DNA of 64,000 bases from Caballeronia peredens (GTDB lineage: Bacteria; Pseudomonadota; Gammaproteobacteria; Burkholderiales; Burkholderiaceae). This document shows positions 35,839-43,894 of this stretch, in pieces (position 1 is the first letter of the stretch; each line of letters opens with the position of its first letter). Where the stretch lies: positions 204,920-268,919 of the forward strand of contig FCOH02000007.1 in NCBI GenBank assembly GCA_001544595.2. Reading direction: 5' to 3'. A model generated the notes under the pieces. The model made no database searches. It was not told where the DNA came from and saw nothing but the letters and a program-made list of their open reading frames with translations. The translations under genes were made by a program, and so were the position numbers.

Positions 35839-36855
35839 ATGCGTACTCTGCGCCAGATCGCTGCTGTATCCGGTATTGCCTTCGCACTCGCGGCCGCTTC
35901 CGCGTCCGCTCACGCCGAGAAGATTTCCATCATGGTCGGCGGCGCCACCAAGATCATCTACCTGCCCGCGAAGCTGACCGAACAGCTCGGCTATTTCAAG
36001 GACGAAGGGCTCGATGTCGAAATCCTCTCGCAGCCCGCCGGCGTCGATGCCGAGAACGAGCTGCTTGCCGGCGCGGTGCAAGGCGTCGTCGGCTTCTACG
36101 ATCACACCATCGACTTGCAGAGCAAGGGCAAGGAAGTGCAGGCCCTCGTGATCTTCGGCCAGGTGCCGGGCGAAGTGGAAATGGTCTCGACCAAGGCCGC
36201 CGACAAAGTCAAGAGCATGGCCGACGTGAAGGGCAAGACGCTCGGCGTGACGGGCCTCGGATCGTCGACGAGCTTTCTCACGCAATATCTCGCGCAGCGC
36301 GCGGGCGTCTCCTCGAAGGAATACACGCTGCTGCCGGTGGGCGCGGACGCGAGCTTCATCGCAGCGATCAAGCAGGAGCGCATCGATGCCGGCATGACCA
36401 CCGAGCCGACCGTCTCGCAGCTGATCAAGACCGGCGAAGCGAAGGTGCTCGTCGACATGCGCACGCTCGAAGGCACGCGCGCCGCGCTCGGCGGCACGTA
36501 TCCCGCGTCGAGCTTCTATGTGCAGCGCGCCTGGGCGGAATCGCACAAGGCGGACGCCGCGAAGCTCTCGCGCGCGTTCGCGAAGACGCTGAATTTCATC
36601 GCGACGCACAGCGCGGAACAGATCACGGAAAAGATGCCGAAGGACTATTACGCGAAGAACAAGAACCTGTACGTGGCCGCGCTGAAGGCTTCGCTGCCGA
36701 TGTTCACCAAGGACGGCAAGATGCCCGCCGATGGTCCGGACACCGTTCTGAAGGTGCTCTCCGCGTTCAATCCTTCGGTGAAGGGCAAGCATATCGACCT
36801 CGCGCGCACGTATTCGAACGAATATCTGTCGGGCACGGCGACGGCATCCAAGTGA
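35839..36855 (+). CDS. ABC transporter substrate-binding protein (NMT1/TauA/SsuA-like)
   Basis: 338 residues. A Sec signal (to about residue 27, SASAHA-E) precedes a NMT1-type periplasmic binding fold: KISIMVGGATKIIYLPAKLTEQLGYFKDEGLDVEIL, GFYDHTIDLQSKGK, DVKGKTLGVTGLGSSTSFL and IDAGMTTEPTVSQLI. Family members bind sulphonates, nitrate, pyrimidine precursors or aromatic acids. It is first in a three-gene importer operon. Confidence 0.93.
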   Translation: MRTLRQIAAVSGIAFALAAASASAHAEKISIMVGGATKIIYLPAKLTEQLGYFKDEGLDVEILSQPAGVDAENELLAGAVQGVVGFYDHTIDLQSKGKEVQALVIFGQVPGEVEMVSTKAADKVKSMADVKGKTLGVTGLGSSTSFLTQYLAQRAGVSSKEYTLLPVGADASFIAAIKQERIDAGMTTEPTVSQLIKTGEAKVLVDMRTLEGTRAALGGTYPASSFYVQRAWAESHKADAAKLSRAFAKTLNFIATHSAEQITEKMPKDYYAKNKNLYVAALKASLPMFTKDGKMPADGPDTVLKVLSAFNPSVKGKHIDLARTYSNEYLSGTATASK

Positions 36856-36866
36856 GGCGCGACGCA

Positions 36867-37664
36867 ATGACCGCAATCAATCAGACAGGCACGCCCGCAA
36901 TCGAACTGCGTAACGTCTCGTGCCGCTTCGTCTCGCCGGACGGCAAGGCCACGGTCGCGCTGCGCGAGTTCAGCATGTCGGTGGCGCGGGGCGAGTTCGT
37001 GGCGATCGTCGGCCCGACGGGCTGCGGCAAGTCCACGACGCTCAGCATGATCACCGGCCTGCTCAAGCCGACGACGGGCGAAGTGCGCGTGATGGGCCAG
37101 CCGGTCGACGGCATCGATCCGCGCATCGGCTTCGTATTTCAGGCCGATGCCGTGTTTCCGTGGCGCTCGGTGCTCGACAACGTCGCGGCCGGTCCGCTCT
37201 ATCGCGGCCGCTCGAAGTCCGCGGCCTACGACGAAGCCAACGAATGGCTGCGCCGCGTCGGCCTCGACAAGTTCGGCAAGCACTATCCGCATCAGTTGTC
37301 GGGCGGCATGCGAAAGCGCGTGGCGCTCGCGCAGACGTTCATCAACAAGCCGGAAATCCTGTTGATGGACGAGCCGTTCTCCGCGCTCGACATGCAGACG
37401 CGCACGCTGATGCAGGACGAGTTGCTGCAACTGTGGTCGGCGAACGCGGGCTCGGTCGTGTTCGTCACGCACGATCTCGAAGAGGCAATCGCGCTGGCTG
37501 ACCGCGTGTTCGTGCTGACCGCGCGCCCCGCGACGCTCAAGAAGGTCTACGAAATCGACCTGCCGCGTCCGCGCATCACGTCGGAAATTCGCTATCACCC
37601 GCACTTCATCGAAATTTCGCGCGATATCTGGCACGACCTGCGCGAAGAAGTGCAGATCGGTTGA
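36867..37664 (+). CDS. ABC transporter ATPase (nitrate/sulphonate/taurine type)
   Basis: 265 residues starting at 36867, 11 bp after the binding protein. Walker A is GPTGCGKST, Q-loop FVFQADAVFPWRSVLDNV, signature LSGGMRKRVALAQ, Walker B ILLMDEPFSALD and H-loop VFVTHDLEEAIAL. It powers the importer. The open frame runs far upstream through the binding-protein gene, but homology starts here. Confidence 0.94.
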   Translation: MTAINQTGTPAIELRNVSCRFVSPDGKATVALREFSMSVARGEFVAIVGPTGCGKSTTLSMITGLLKPTTGEVRVMGQPVDGIDPRIGFVFQADAVFPWRSVLDNVAAGPLYRGRSKSAAYDEANEWLRRVGLDKFGKHYPHQLSGGMRKRVALAQTFINKPEILLMDEPFSALDMQTRTLMQDELLQLWSANAGSVVFVTHDLEEAIALADRVFVLTARPATLKKVYEIDLPRPRITSEIRYHPHFIEISRDIWHDLREEVQIG

Positions 37665-37688
37665 ACCCGTTCGAGAGGAACCTTACAC

Positions 37689-38549
37689 ATGTCAACGCCC
37701 CAACAAGCGATGCCCGCGGGCATCGATCCCGGCACGCTCGCGCAAGTCGAACGTGAAGCGCGAAAGCGCATCAAGCAGCGCCACGCGCTCGTCATCGGAT
37801 TGCGGATCGCGGTGCTCGTTTTCGTGCTCGGCGGCTGGGAACTCTCCGCGCGTCTTCACTGGATCGACCCGTTCTTCTTCTCGATGCCCTCCGCCATCTT
37901 CGATCAGATAGTGGAATGGTTCGTCGAGGGCTCCTCGCAAGGGCCGCTGCTCACGCAAGTCTGGGTCACGCTCGAAGAGACGGTGCTCGGCTTTCTGATC
38001 GGCTCCGTGGCGGGCGTGATCTGCGGCATCGTGCTCGGCCGCAACAAGCTTTTGTCGGATGTGTTCAGTCTTTATATCAAGATCGCCAACTCGATTCCGC
38101 GCGTCGTGCTCGGCTCGGTGTTCGTGATCGCGCTCGGTCTCGGCATGGCGTCGAAAGTGGCGCTCGCGGTCGTGATGGTGTTTTTCGTCGTGTTCGCGAA
38201 TGCGTTTCAGGGCGTGCGCGAAGCGGATCGCTACATGATCGCGAATGCACAGATTCTCGGCGCGTCGCGTCGTCAGGTGACAACCTCGGTGGTGATTCCG
38301 TCCGCGCTTTCGTGGATTCTCGCGAGCCTGCACGTGAGCTTCGGCTTCGCGCTGGTCGGCGCGGTGGTCGGCGAGTTTCTCGGTTCGAAGCAAGGCATCG
38401 GCTTGCTGATCTCGACGGCGCAAGGCGCGTTCAACGCAAGCGGCGTGTTCGCCGCGATGATCGTGCTCGCGGTCGTTGCGCTCGCGGCAGACTACTTGCT
38501 GACGGCGGTCGAGCAGCGCTTGCTGAAGTGGCGGCCCACGGCGAATTGA
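37689..38549 (+). CDS. ABC transporter permease
   Basis: 286 residues, six predicted membrane segments. The EAA loop is NAFQGVREADRYMIANAQILGASRRQVTTSVVIPSAL (conserved G in AQILGAS), which contacts the ATPase. The family is that of SsuC/TauC. It is the last gene of the importer operon and is followed by a terminator. Confidence 0.94.
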   Translation: MSTPQQAMPAGIDPGTLAQVEREARKRIKQRHALVIGLRIAVLVFVLGGWELSARLHWIDPFFFSMPSAIFDQIVEWFVEGSSQGPLLTQVWVTLEETVLGFLIGSVAGVICGIVLGRNKLLSDVFSLYIKIANSIPRVVLGSVFVIALGLGMASKVALAVVMVFFVVFANAFQGVREADRYMIANAQILGASRRQVTTSVVIPSALSWILASLHVSFGFALVGAVVGEFLGSKQGIGLLISTAQGAFNASGVFAAMIVLAVVALAADYLLTAVEQRLLKWRPTAN

Positions 38550-38571
38550 TGCATTTCTGACTGTGGCGACA

Positions 38572-38610
38572 ACAAACCCCGCACGGAAACACGCGGGGTT
38601 TGTCGTTTTT
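38572..38610 (+). terminator. Terminator of the ABC importer operon
   Basis: ACAAACCCCGC (38572-38582) pairs with GCGGGGTTTGT (38593-38603), an 11-bp stem with a ten-base loop, followed by a T-rich tract. It sits just before the convergent lipoprotein gene and may serve both directions. Confidence 0.92.
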
Positions 38611-38615
38611 GGCGC

Positions 38616-38936
38616 TCAGCGCGTGCCGAGCGTGCGCGCGCGATCCAGGCTGCACGGCGCGTGCTCGCTGAAGATCACGCGTCGCTGGTTGTTGAAGTAG
38701 ATTGCGTAACGATCGGCGCCAAACTTGCCGAAACCGTATTCGCTGCATTCGGAATAAACCGGTCCCCAGTTGTCGTCGGGCGGGCCGATGCGGTCGATAA
38801 TATCGTCCTTCGTCATGCCGATGCGCACCCGGCTCATGACCTCTTTCGGATCCGGATCGCGGTGGATCGCGCAGCCGGCAAGCAGAGAGAAAAGACAGAA
38901 AACGGTCACTACAAGGCGCGGTTTCGGATGGGACAT
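38616..38936 (-). CDS. Small SmpA/OmlA-like outer-membrane lipoprotein
   Basis: 106 residues from ATG 38936 (a GTG four codons upstream is possible). Lipobox: FSLLAGC at about residue 21. The rest resembles the SmpA/OmlA (BamE-like) fold: MSRVRIGMTKDDIIDRIGPPDDNWGPV, then YAIYFNNQRRVIFSEHAPC. These are small envelope lipoproteins; it is too diverged to be called BamE itself. Confidence 0.8.
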   Translation of the reverse strand: MSHPKPRLVVTVFCLFSLLAGCAIHRDPDPKEVMSRVRIGMTKDDIIDRIGPPDDNWGPVYSECSEYGFGKFGADRYAIYFNNQRRVIFSEHAPCSLDRARTLGTR

Positions 38937-39025
38937 CGCTTCGGTCACGGGGGAAAACCCGCAGAGTATCCGCGCGCGACGCGTCGCTCAATCGCCCCAG
39001 TCCGAAACTGCGGCGCGAGATTCGC

Positions 39026-39793
39026 TCAGACGATTCGCGAGCCGGACCGCGTGCGCCGCCGCATCACTTCCGCCACGCCGATGCACGCAGCCAGCCACGC
39101 GCCGCCCGACGCGAACCCGCCGACCACGTCGCCGGGGAAATGCACGCCCATCACGACGCGGCTCGTGCCGATCGCCAGCACGATGAAACACGCCAGCGCG
39201 ACGATCAGCGGATCCCAGCGCGTCGGCGCGAGGCGCAGCAACACATACGCGCACATGCCGTAACAGACGATCGAACCGAACGTGTGCCCGCTCGGAAACG
39301 CGAAGCTTTCGGGCAGCGGAACCGTCGAGCCGGTGGGACGGTCGCGGCGCATCATCGCCTTGAGCGCCTGATTGAGCAGACCGCCCGCGCTCGTGACCGC
39401 CGCGAAATATACGGCGAGTCCGAACCGGCGTGTCAGAACGAGCGCCGCGCACATGAACGCGCAAAGCAGCGCGAGCAACGGCGGGTCGCCGAGATGCGTC
39501 ACGTACGCGAACCATCGGGCGGCCGGTGCGGGCGTGCCGTCGCGCACGGCGTCGAGCAAAAGCTGATCCGCCGATGAAAACGCCGAGCCGTGCGCGATGC
39601 GCATCGCGATTGCGACGTACACGGACACGCCAAGCGCGACCGGCACGAGCGCCGCGAACGCGACGGCCGCGGCGGAAGCACGGGCTTCGCGCGCCGACCA
39701 TCGCCACGCGCAGGCCGCCGCGACGGGAACGGCGAGCAGCACGATCGCGATGATCGCCATCGCGTGGCGCTGCGCGAGCGCGATGTAATCCAT
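39026..39793 (-). CDS. PAP2-family membrane phosphatase
   Basis: 255 residues, five to six membrane segments. All three PAP2 motifs are intact: KAMMRRDRP, PSGHTF and SRVVMGVHFPGD. It removes phosphate from lipids such as phosphatidic acid or undecaprenyl diphosphate on the outer face of the inner membrane. The next gene upstream on the same strand is the phosphopantetheinyl-transferase-like gene; the two may be cotranscribed. Confidence 0.93.
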   Translation of the reverse strand: MDYIALAQRHAMAIIAIVLLAVPVAAACAWRWSAREARASAAAVAFAALVPVALGVSVYVAIAMRIAHGSAFSSADQLLLDAVRDGTPAPAARWFAYVTHLGDPPLLALLCAFMCAALVLTRRFGLAVYFAAVTSAGGLLNQALKAMMRRDRPTGSTVPLPESFAFPSGHTFGSIVCYGMCAYVLLRLAPTRWDPLIVALACFIVLAIGTSRVVMGVHFPGDVVGGFASGGAWLAACIGVAEVMRRRTRSGSRIV

Positions 39794-39832
39794 GTGACGG
39801 TTCTCCGATGTTTGTGCCGCGCGCGCACGAAC

Positions 39833-40579
39833 TCACGTCGCGAGCGCGCGCCCTTCCGCTTCGAGCGAGCGCTCCCAGCCGAACGCCTGCACGTGCGCGA
39901 CGGACCGGTCCACGGCAAGCACGCCGCATATGTCGCCGGGCATCGGCAGCGTGAGGCCTTGCCATTGCGGCCGGCCATCGGCTTCGCGTGTTTCGCCGCG
40001 TTCCGCGCGCGCCCGGCCGATCCGCGCCGCCTCGCTCCACAGCGCATTCCGGGCGACGACATCGTGCGGTCCGGCCGGCTCGACGGCCACGCCAAGCCCT
40101 ATTCTCACCGATGCCACCGCAATCACGATCCAAATGCCCGAATACGCGACATCGACATGGATCGCGCCCTCGTCGCGCGGATTCGTCACCACGATGCGGT
40201 CGTCGGGCTGGTCTTCGACATTCACGTCGTTCGGCGTGCAGTCGAACATATGCGAGAGCACGAGCCGCAAGGTCGCGCGCGCGACGCTGAAGCGCCGTCC
40301 GAGCGCGGAATTCGGATGCAGCCGCGCGCGTCTGCGCTCCGCTACCGAGAGCCAGTTGCCGATATTGGACGCCGACGCGAAGCGGAACTCGCTCGGCACA
40401 AGCCACAGACAGACTTCGCCCGGCGCGGGCGGCGCGTGGACCCGCACGCGCGCCTTGGCGAGATCGTAGTGATGCCAGGCGGCATCGGTGGCGCGATGAA
40501 TGGACGTGCGATCGGTGGCGGGCATGCGCGTCGAGCGGGACTGCGGCGCGCGAGCCGCACGCGCCGAAACGCTCCGCAT
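39833..40579 (-). CDS. Degenerate Sfp-type 4'-phosphopantetheinyl transferase-like protein
   Basis: 248 residues. It has the Sfp-like N-terminal run RRFSVARATLRLVLSHMFDCTPNDV and a central strand GLGVAVEPAG where active enzymes have G(I/V)DVE, so the metal-binding Asp is replaced by Ala. The WxxKEA motif region reads ALWSEAARIGRARAE, without the Lys. With two active-site residues changed it is probably inactive or has a different role. The start is uncertain (no clear ribosome site; an alternative ATG is at 40525). It is divergent from the Fae gene. Confidence 0.7.
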   Translation of the reverse strand: MRSVSARAARAPQSRSTRMPATDRTSIHRATDAAWHHYDLAKARVRVHAPPAPGEVCLWLVPSEFRFASASNIGNWLSVAERRRARLHPNSALGRRFSVARATLRLVLSHMFDCTPNDVNVEDQPDDRIVVTNPRDEGAIHVDVAYSGIWIVIAVASVRIGLGVAVEPAGPHDVVARNALWSEAARIGRARAERGETREADGRPQWQGLTLPMPGDICGVLAVDRSVAHVQAFGWERSLEAEGRALAT

Positions 40580-40794
40580 TCAGGGAGAAAGAACCATTTT
40601 CGGACGACAACCTTATGGGACGCTTAGGAAATTGTAAGCCGCGCGTATTCGTCAAAAATTGAAACAATCCGCCTACGGGTCAACCCCGAGTTGAGCTTTC
40701 TTCAACGCCGCCCTCAAAAATCCTCGATTCCTCCTTGCGCGACGCCCGCCGCAGAATTCCTCCATCTTCAACGTGACGCAAAGGACTGGAGTTC

Positions 40795-41307
40795 ATGGAA
40801 AGGAATCTCTTCATCGGCGAAGGCTTCGAAGGCCCGGGCGTGAATCTCGCCCACATCAACGTGCTGGTCGGACCGCGCAACGGTCCCGCCGGTCAGGCGT
40901 TCGCGACCGCACTGGCGACGCCGTCCGCCGGTCACGCGCCGTTCGTCGTGATCGCGCAGCCGGGCGTGCCGACCAAGCCGCTCACGCTGTACGTCAACAA
41001 GGCGCAGATCGACGGCGATTTCCACGGCAACGCCACGTGGGGCGCGTCGCAGGCGGGCATCGCGAAGGCGGTCGCCGAGTCGCTCGAAAACGGCACGCTG
41101 CCGCCCGAAGCCGAAAACGACTGGGTTGTCGTGTCGGCGAACTGGGTCAATCCGAAAACCGACGATCTCGATGCCGTCTTCGAGAACAACTATCGCGCGT
41201 GCAAGAACGCGATCATCGCCGCGATGGAAGGCCTGCCGCGCAAGGACGCCGTGTTCAAGGCCGCGCGCGACGTCTCGAATCCGTTCTACACGCCGAAGGC
41301 GCGCTGA
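40795..41307 (+). CDS. fae: Formaldehyde-activating enzyme (Fae) homologue, catalytic His present
   Basis: 170 residues. The family core is present: VNLAHINVLVGPRNGPAGQAFATAL holds H20 at the position of the Fae catalytic His; GVPTKPLTLYVNKAQI and FENNYRACKNAIIAAMEG follow. It is more diverged at the C-terminus than the copy at 3470-4003 but keeps the key residue. It is probably involved in handling formaldehyde or a related small aldehyde. It starts an operon-like run with an aldo/keto reductase (13 bp downstream), an aldehyde dehydrogenase and a transporter. Confidence 0.85.
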   Translation: MERNLFIGEGFEGPGVNLAHINVLVGPRNGPAGQAFATALATPSAGHAPFVVIAQPGVPTKPLTLYVNKAQIDGDFHGNATWGASQAGIAKAVAESLENGTLPPEAENDWVVVSANWVNPKTDDLDAVFENNYRACKNAIIAAMEGLPRKDAVFKAARDVSNPFYTPKAR

Positions 41308-41320
41308 GGAGCCGGTGCAA

Positions 41321-42358
41321 ATGGAATACGTACGTCTCGGCCAGTCCGGCCTCAAGGTTTCGCGCCTGTGCCTCGGCACGATGAACATGGGCACGCCGCA
41401 ATGGAAACCGTGGATCTTCGATGAAGCGCAGAGTGAGCCGATCGTGCGCCACGCGCTCGACGCGGGCGTGAACTTCATCGATCTCGCGGATTTCTACTCG
41501 ACGGGCGTCGGCGAAGAAGTCGTCGGCCGCATTCTGAAGCGGCTCGCGCGCCGCGAGGAAGTCGTCGTGACGACCAAGGTCGGCTACGACATGGCGAGCC
41601 ATCCGAACGCGGGCGGCCATTCGCGCAAACACATCATGGACGGCATCGACGGGTCGCTGGCGCGCCTCGGTATGGATTACGTCGATATCTACATGCTGCA
41701 TTACTTCGACGTGAACACGCCCGTCGAAGAAACGATGGGCGCGCTCGACGACATCGTGCGCGCGGGCAAGGCGCGCTACATCGGCGTATCGACGATGTAC
41801 ACGTGGCAGTTCGCGAAGATCATGCAGGCGTGCGAGCGCCACGGCTGGCACAAGCCGATCAACATGCAGCTGCAACTGAACGCCGCGTATCGCGAGGAAG
41901 AGCGCGAGATGATTCCGTACTGCATCGATCAGGGCGTCGGCGTCTCGGTGTTCAGCCCGCTTGCACGCGGCCTGCTCACGTCGGATGCGAAATCCACGCG
42001 CAATCAGACCGATTTCTTCACCGCGCAGATGTACGGCGATCGGGCGTCGCAGGAGATGGCGGCATCGGTGGCGCGCGTGGCGGCGCGGCGCGGCGTGCCG
42101 GCGGCGCAGATCGCGCAGGCGTGGGTGCTGAGCCGGCCGGGCGTGTCGAGCATGCTCGTCGGCGCGGACTCGGCGGCACAGTTCGACAGCGCACTCGCCG
42201 CGCTCGACACGAAGCTCGACGCCGACGAACTGCACGAACTCGATCGCAACTACACGCCGTGCGATCTGATCAACGACTACACGGCGGGACGGCGCATCGC
42301 GCGCGAGGCGCGTGCCGCGCAAGGTGTCTTCGAAAACGCACTGGAGCGCGCGGCATGA
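41321..42358 (+). CDS. Aldo/keto reductase
   Basis: 345 residues from ATG 41321. TIM-barrel NADPH-dependent reductase: LGQSGLKVSRLCLGTMNMG, the catalytic Asp and Tyr in FIDLADFYSTGVGEE, Lys in VVTTKVGYDM, and His in DIYMLHYFDVNTPVEETM. GDRASQEMAASVARVAARRGVPAAQIAQAW and VSSMLVGADSAAQ match the cofactor region. It reduces an aldehyde or ketone. Its TGA overlaps the ATG of the next gene (ATGA), so it is coupled to the aldehyde dehydrogenase. Confidence 0.93.
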   Translation: MEYVRLGQSGLKVSRLCLGTMNMGTPQWKPWIFDEAQSEPIVRHALDAGVNFIDLADFYSTGVGEEVVGRILKRLARREEVVVTTKVGYDMASHPNAGGHSRKHIMDGIDGSLARLGMDYVDIYMLHYFDVNTPVEETMGALDDIVRAGKARYIGVSTMYTWQFAKIMQACERHGWHKPINMQLQLNAAYREEEREMIPYCIDQGVGVSVFSPLARGLLTSDAKSTRNQTDFFTAQMYGDRASQEMAASVARVAARRGVPAAQIAQAWVLSRPGVSSMLVGADSAAQFDSALAALDTKLDADELHELDRNYTPCDLINDYTAGRRIAREARAAQGVFENALERAA

Positions 42359-43794
42359 ACAACCTTCTGCGAACGACGCATTACATCGACGGAACATGGC
42401 GCGAGAGCGCGAGCACGTACCCGGTGCGCAATCCCGCGACGGGCGATGTCATCGCGAACGTCGCGCGTGGCGGCGGCGCGGAAACGCAGCTTGCCGTCGA
42501 TGCCGCGAAACGCGCGTTTCCCGCGTGGCGCGCGCTGAGCGCGAAGGAGCGCGGCGTACGCGTGAAGCGCTGGGGCGAACTGATGCTCGCCAACCGCAAC
42601 ACGCTCGCCGAATTGCTGACGCGCGAGCAAGGCAAGCCGCTCGCCGAAGCGCTCGGCGAAGTCGCCTACGCGGCGAGCTTCTTCGAATGGTTCGCGGAAG
42701 AAGCGAAGCGCAGTTACGGCGACGTCATTCCCAGTCCGAAGCCGAATTCGAAGATCATCGTCACGCGCGAGCCGGTCGGCGTCGTCGCGGCGATCACGCC
42801 GTGGAATTTTCCGCTCGCGATGATCACGCGCAAGGCCGGCCCCGCGCTCGCCGCAGGCTGCACGATGGTGCTGAAGCCGTCCGAGGAAACGCCGCTTTCC
42901 GCCTTTGCGCTCGCGGCGCTGGCCGAAGAAGCGGGCATTCCGGCGGGCGTGTTCAACATCGTGTCGGGCGATGCCGTCGCCATCGGCGAAGTGCTGAGCG
43001 CATCGCCCGATGTGCGCAAGCTGTCGTTCACGGGCTCGACGCGCGTCGGCAAGCTGCTCGCGAAGCAATCGGCGGATACGCTCAAGAAGCTTTCGCTCGA
43101 ACTCGGCGGCAACGCGCCTTTCATTGTCTTCGACGACGCCGACATCGACGCCGCCGTGCAGGGCGCGATCGCCTCGAAGTTTCGCAACACGGGGCAGACG
43201 TGCGTGTGCGTGAATCGCTTCTATGTGCAGGACGGCATCTACGATGCGTTCACGCAGGCGCTGACGCGCGCCGTGCACGCGATGCGCGTCGGCAACGGTC
43301 TCGAAGGCCCGTTCGATCAGGGCCCGCTCATCAACGAGGCTGCGCTGAAGAAAGTGCAGACGCACGTCGCCGATGCCGTGAGCAAGGGCGCGAAGATCCT
43401 CACCGGCGGCAAGCCGCACGCGCTCGGCGGCACGTTCTACGAGCCGACGGTGCTCGCGGACGCCGCGCCCTCCATGCTGATCGCCGAGGAAGAAACCTTC
43501 GGTCCGGTAGCCGCATGCTTCTGCTTCGACACGGAAGACGACGTGATCGCCGTCGCCAACGACACGCCCTACGGCCTGTCCGCGTACTTCTACACGCGCG
43601 ACCTGGGCCGCGCGTGGCGTGTCGCCGAGGCGCTGGAGAGCGGCATGGTCGGCATCAACGAAGGCATCATCTCGACGGAAGTCGCGCCTTTCGGTGGCGT
43701 GAAGCAGTCGGGACTGGGCCGCGAAGGATCGAAGTACGGGCTCGATGAATACATGGAGCTCAAGTACATGATGATGGCCGGACTCGGCCGCTGA
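42355..43794 (+). CDS. Aldehyde dehydrogenase, succinate-semialdehyde dehydrogenase (GabD)-like
   Basis: 479 residues. Catalytic Cys is in FRNTGQTCVCVNR, general-base Glu in LELGGNAPF, and NAD(P) contacts in TPWNFPLAMITRKAGPALAAGC. The ending, PFGGVKQSGLGREGSKYGLDEYMELKYM, is characteristic of the GabD branch. It oxidises a semialdehyde or other aldehyde to the acid. It might also supply the 2-oxoglutarate-semialdehyde step missing from the hydroxyproline island (speculative). Confidence 0.93.
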   Translation: MNNLLRTTHYIDGTWRESASTYPVRNPATGDVIANVARGGGAETQLAVDAAKRAFPAWRALSAKERGVRVKRWGELMLANRNTLAELLTREQGKPLAEALGEVAYAASFFEWFAEEAKRSYGDVIPSPKPNSKIIVTREPVGVVAAITPWNFPLAMITRKAGPALAAGCTMVLKPSEETPLSAFALAALAEEAGIPAGVFNIVSGDAVAIGEVLSASPDVRKLSFTGSTRVGKLLAKQSADTLKKLSLELGGNAPFIVFDDADIDAAVQGAIASKFRNTGQTCVCVNRFYVQDGIYDAFTQALTRAVHAMRVGNGLEGPFDQGPLINEAALKKVQTHVADAVSKGAKILTGGKPHALGGTFYEPTVLADAAPSMLIAEEETFGPVAACFCFDTEDDVIAVANDTPYGLSAYFYTRDLGRAWRVAEALESGMVGINEGIISTEVAPFGGVKQSGLGREGSKYGLDEYMELKYMMMAGLGR

Positions 43795-43894
43795 TTCGTC
43801 CCTCACCGCGCACGCACGAACGACAAAACCATCGCGTGCGCGGCTTTCATGCGGCGCGTCCTGCGCCGCTCCACTCGAAGTGGAGGAGATACTC

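Noticed and set aside
34971..37664. A very long plus-strand open frame ending in the ABC ATPase, as if it were a large fusion protein
   Set aside because: Only the part after 36867 has homology; upstream it is the out-of-phase shadow of the two-component and binding-protein genes in high-GC DNA.
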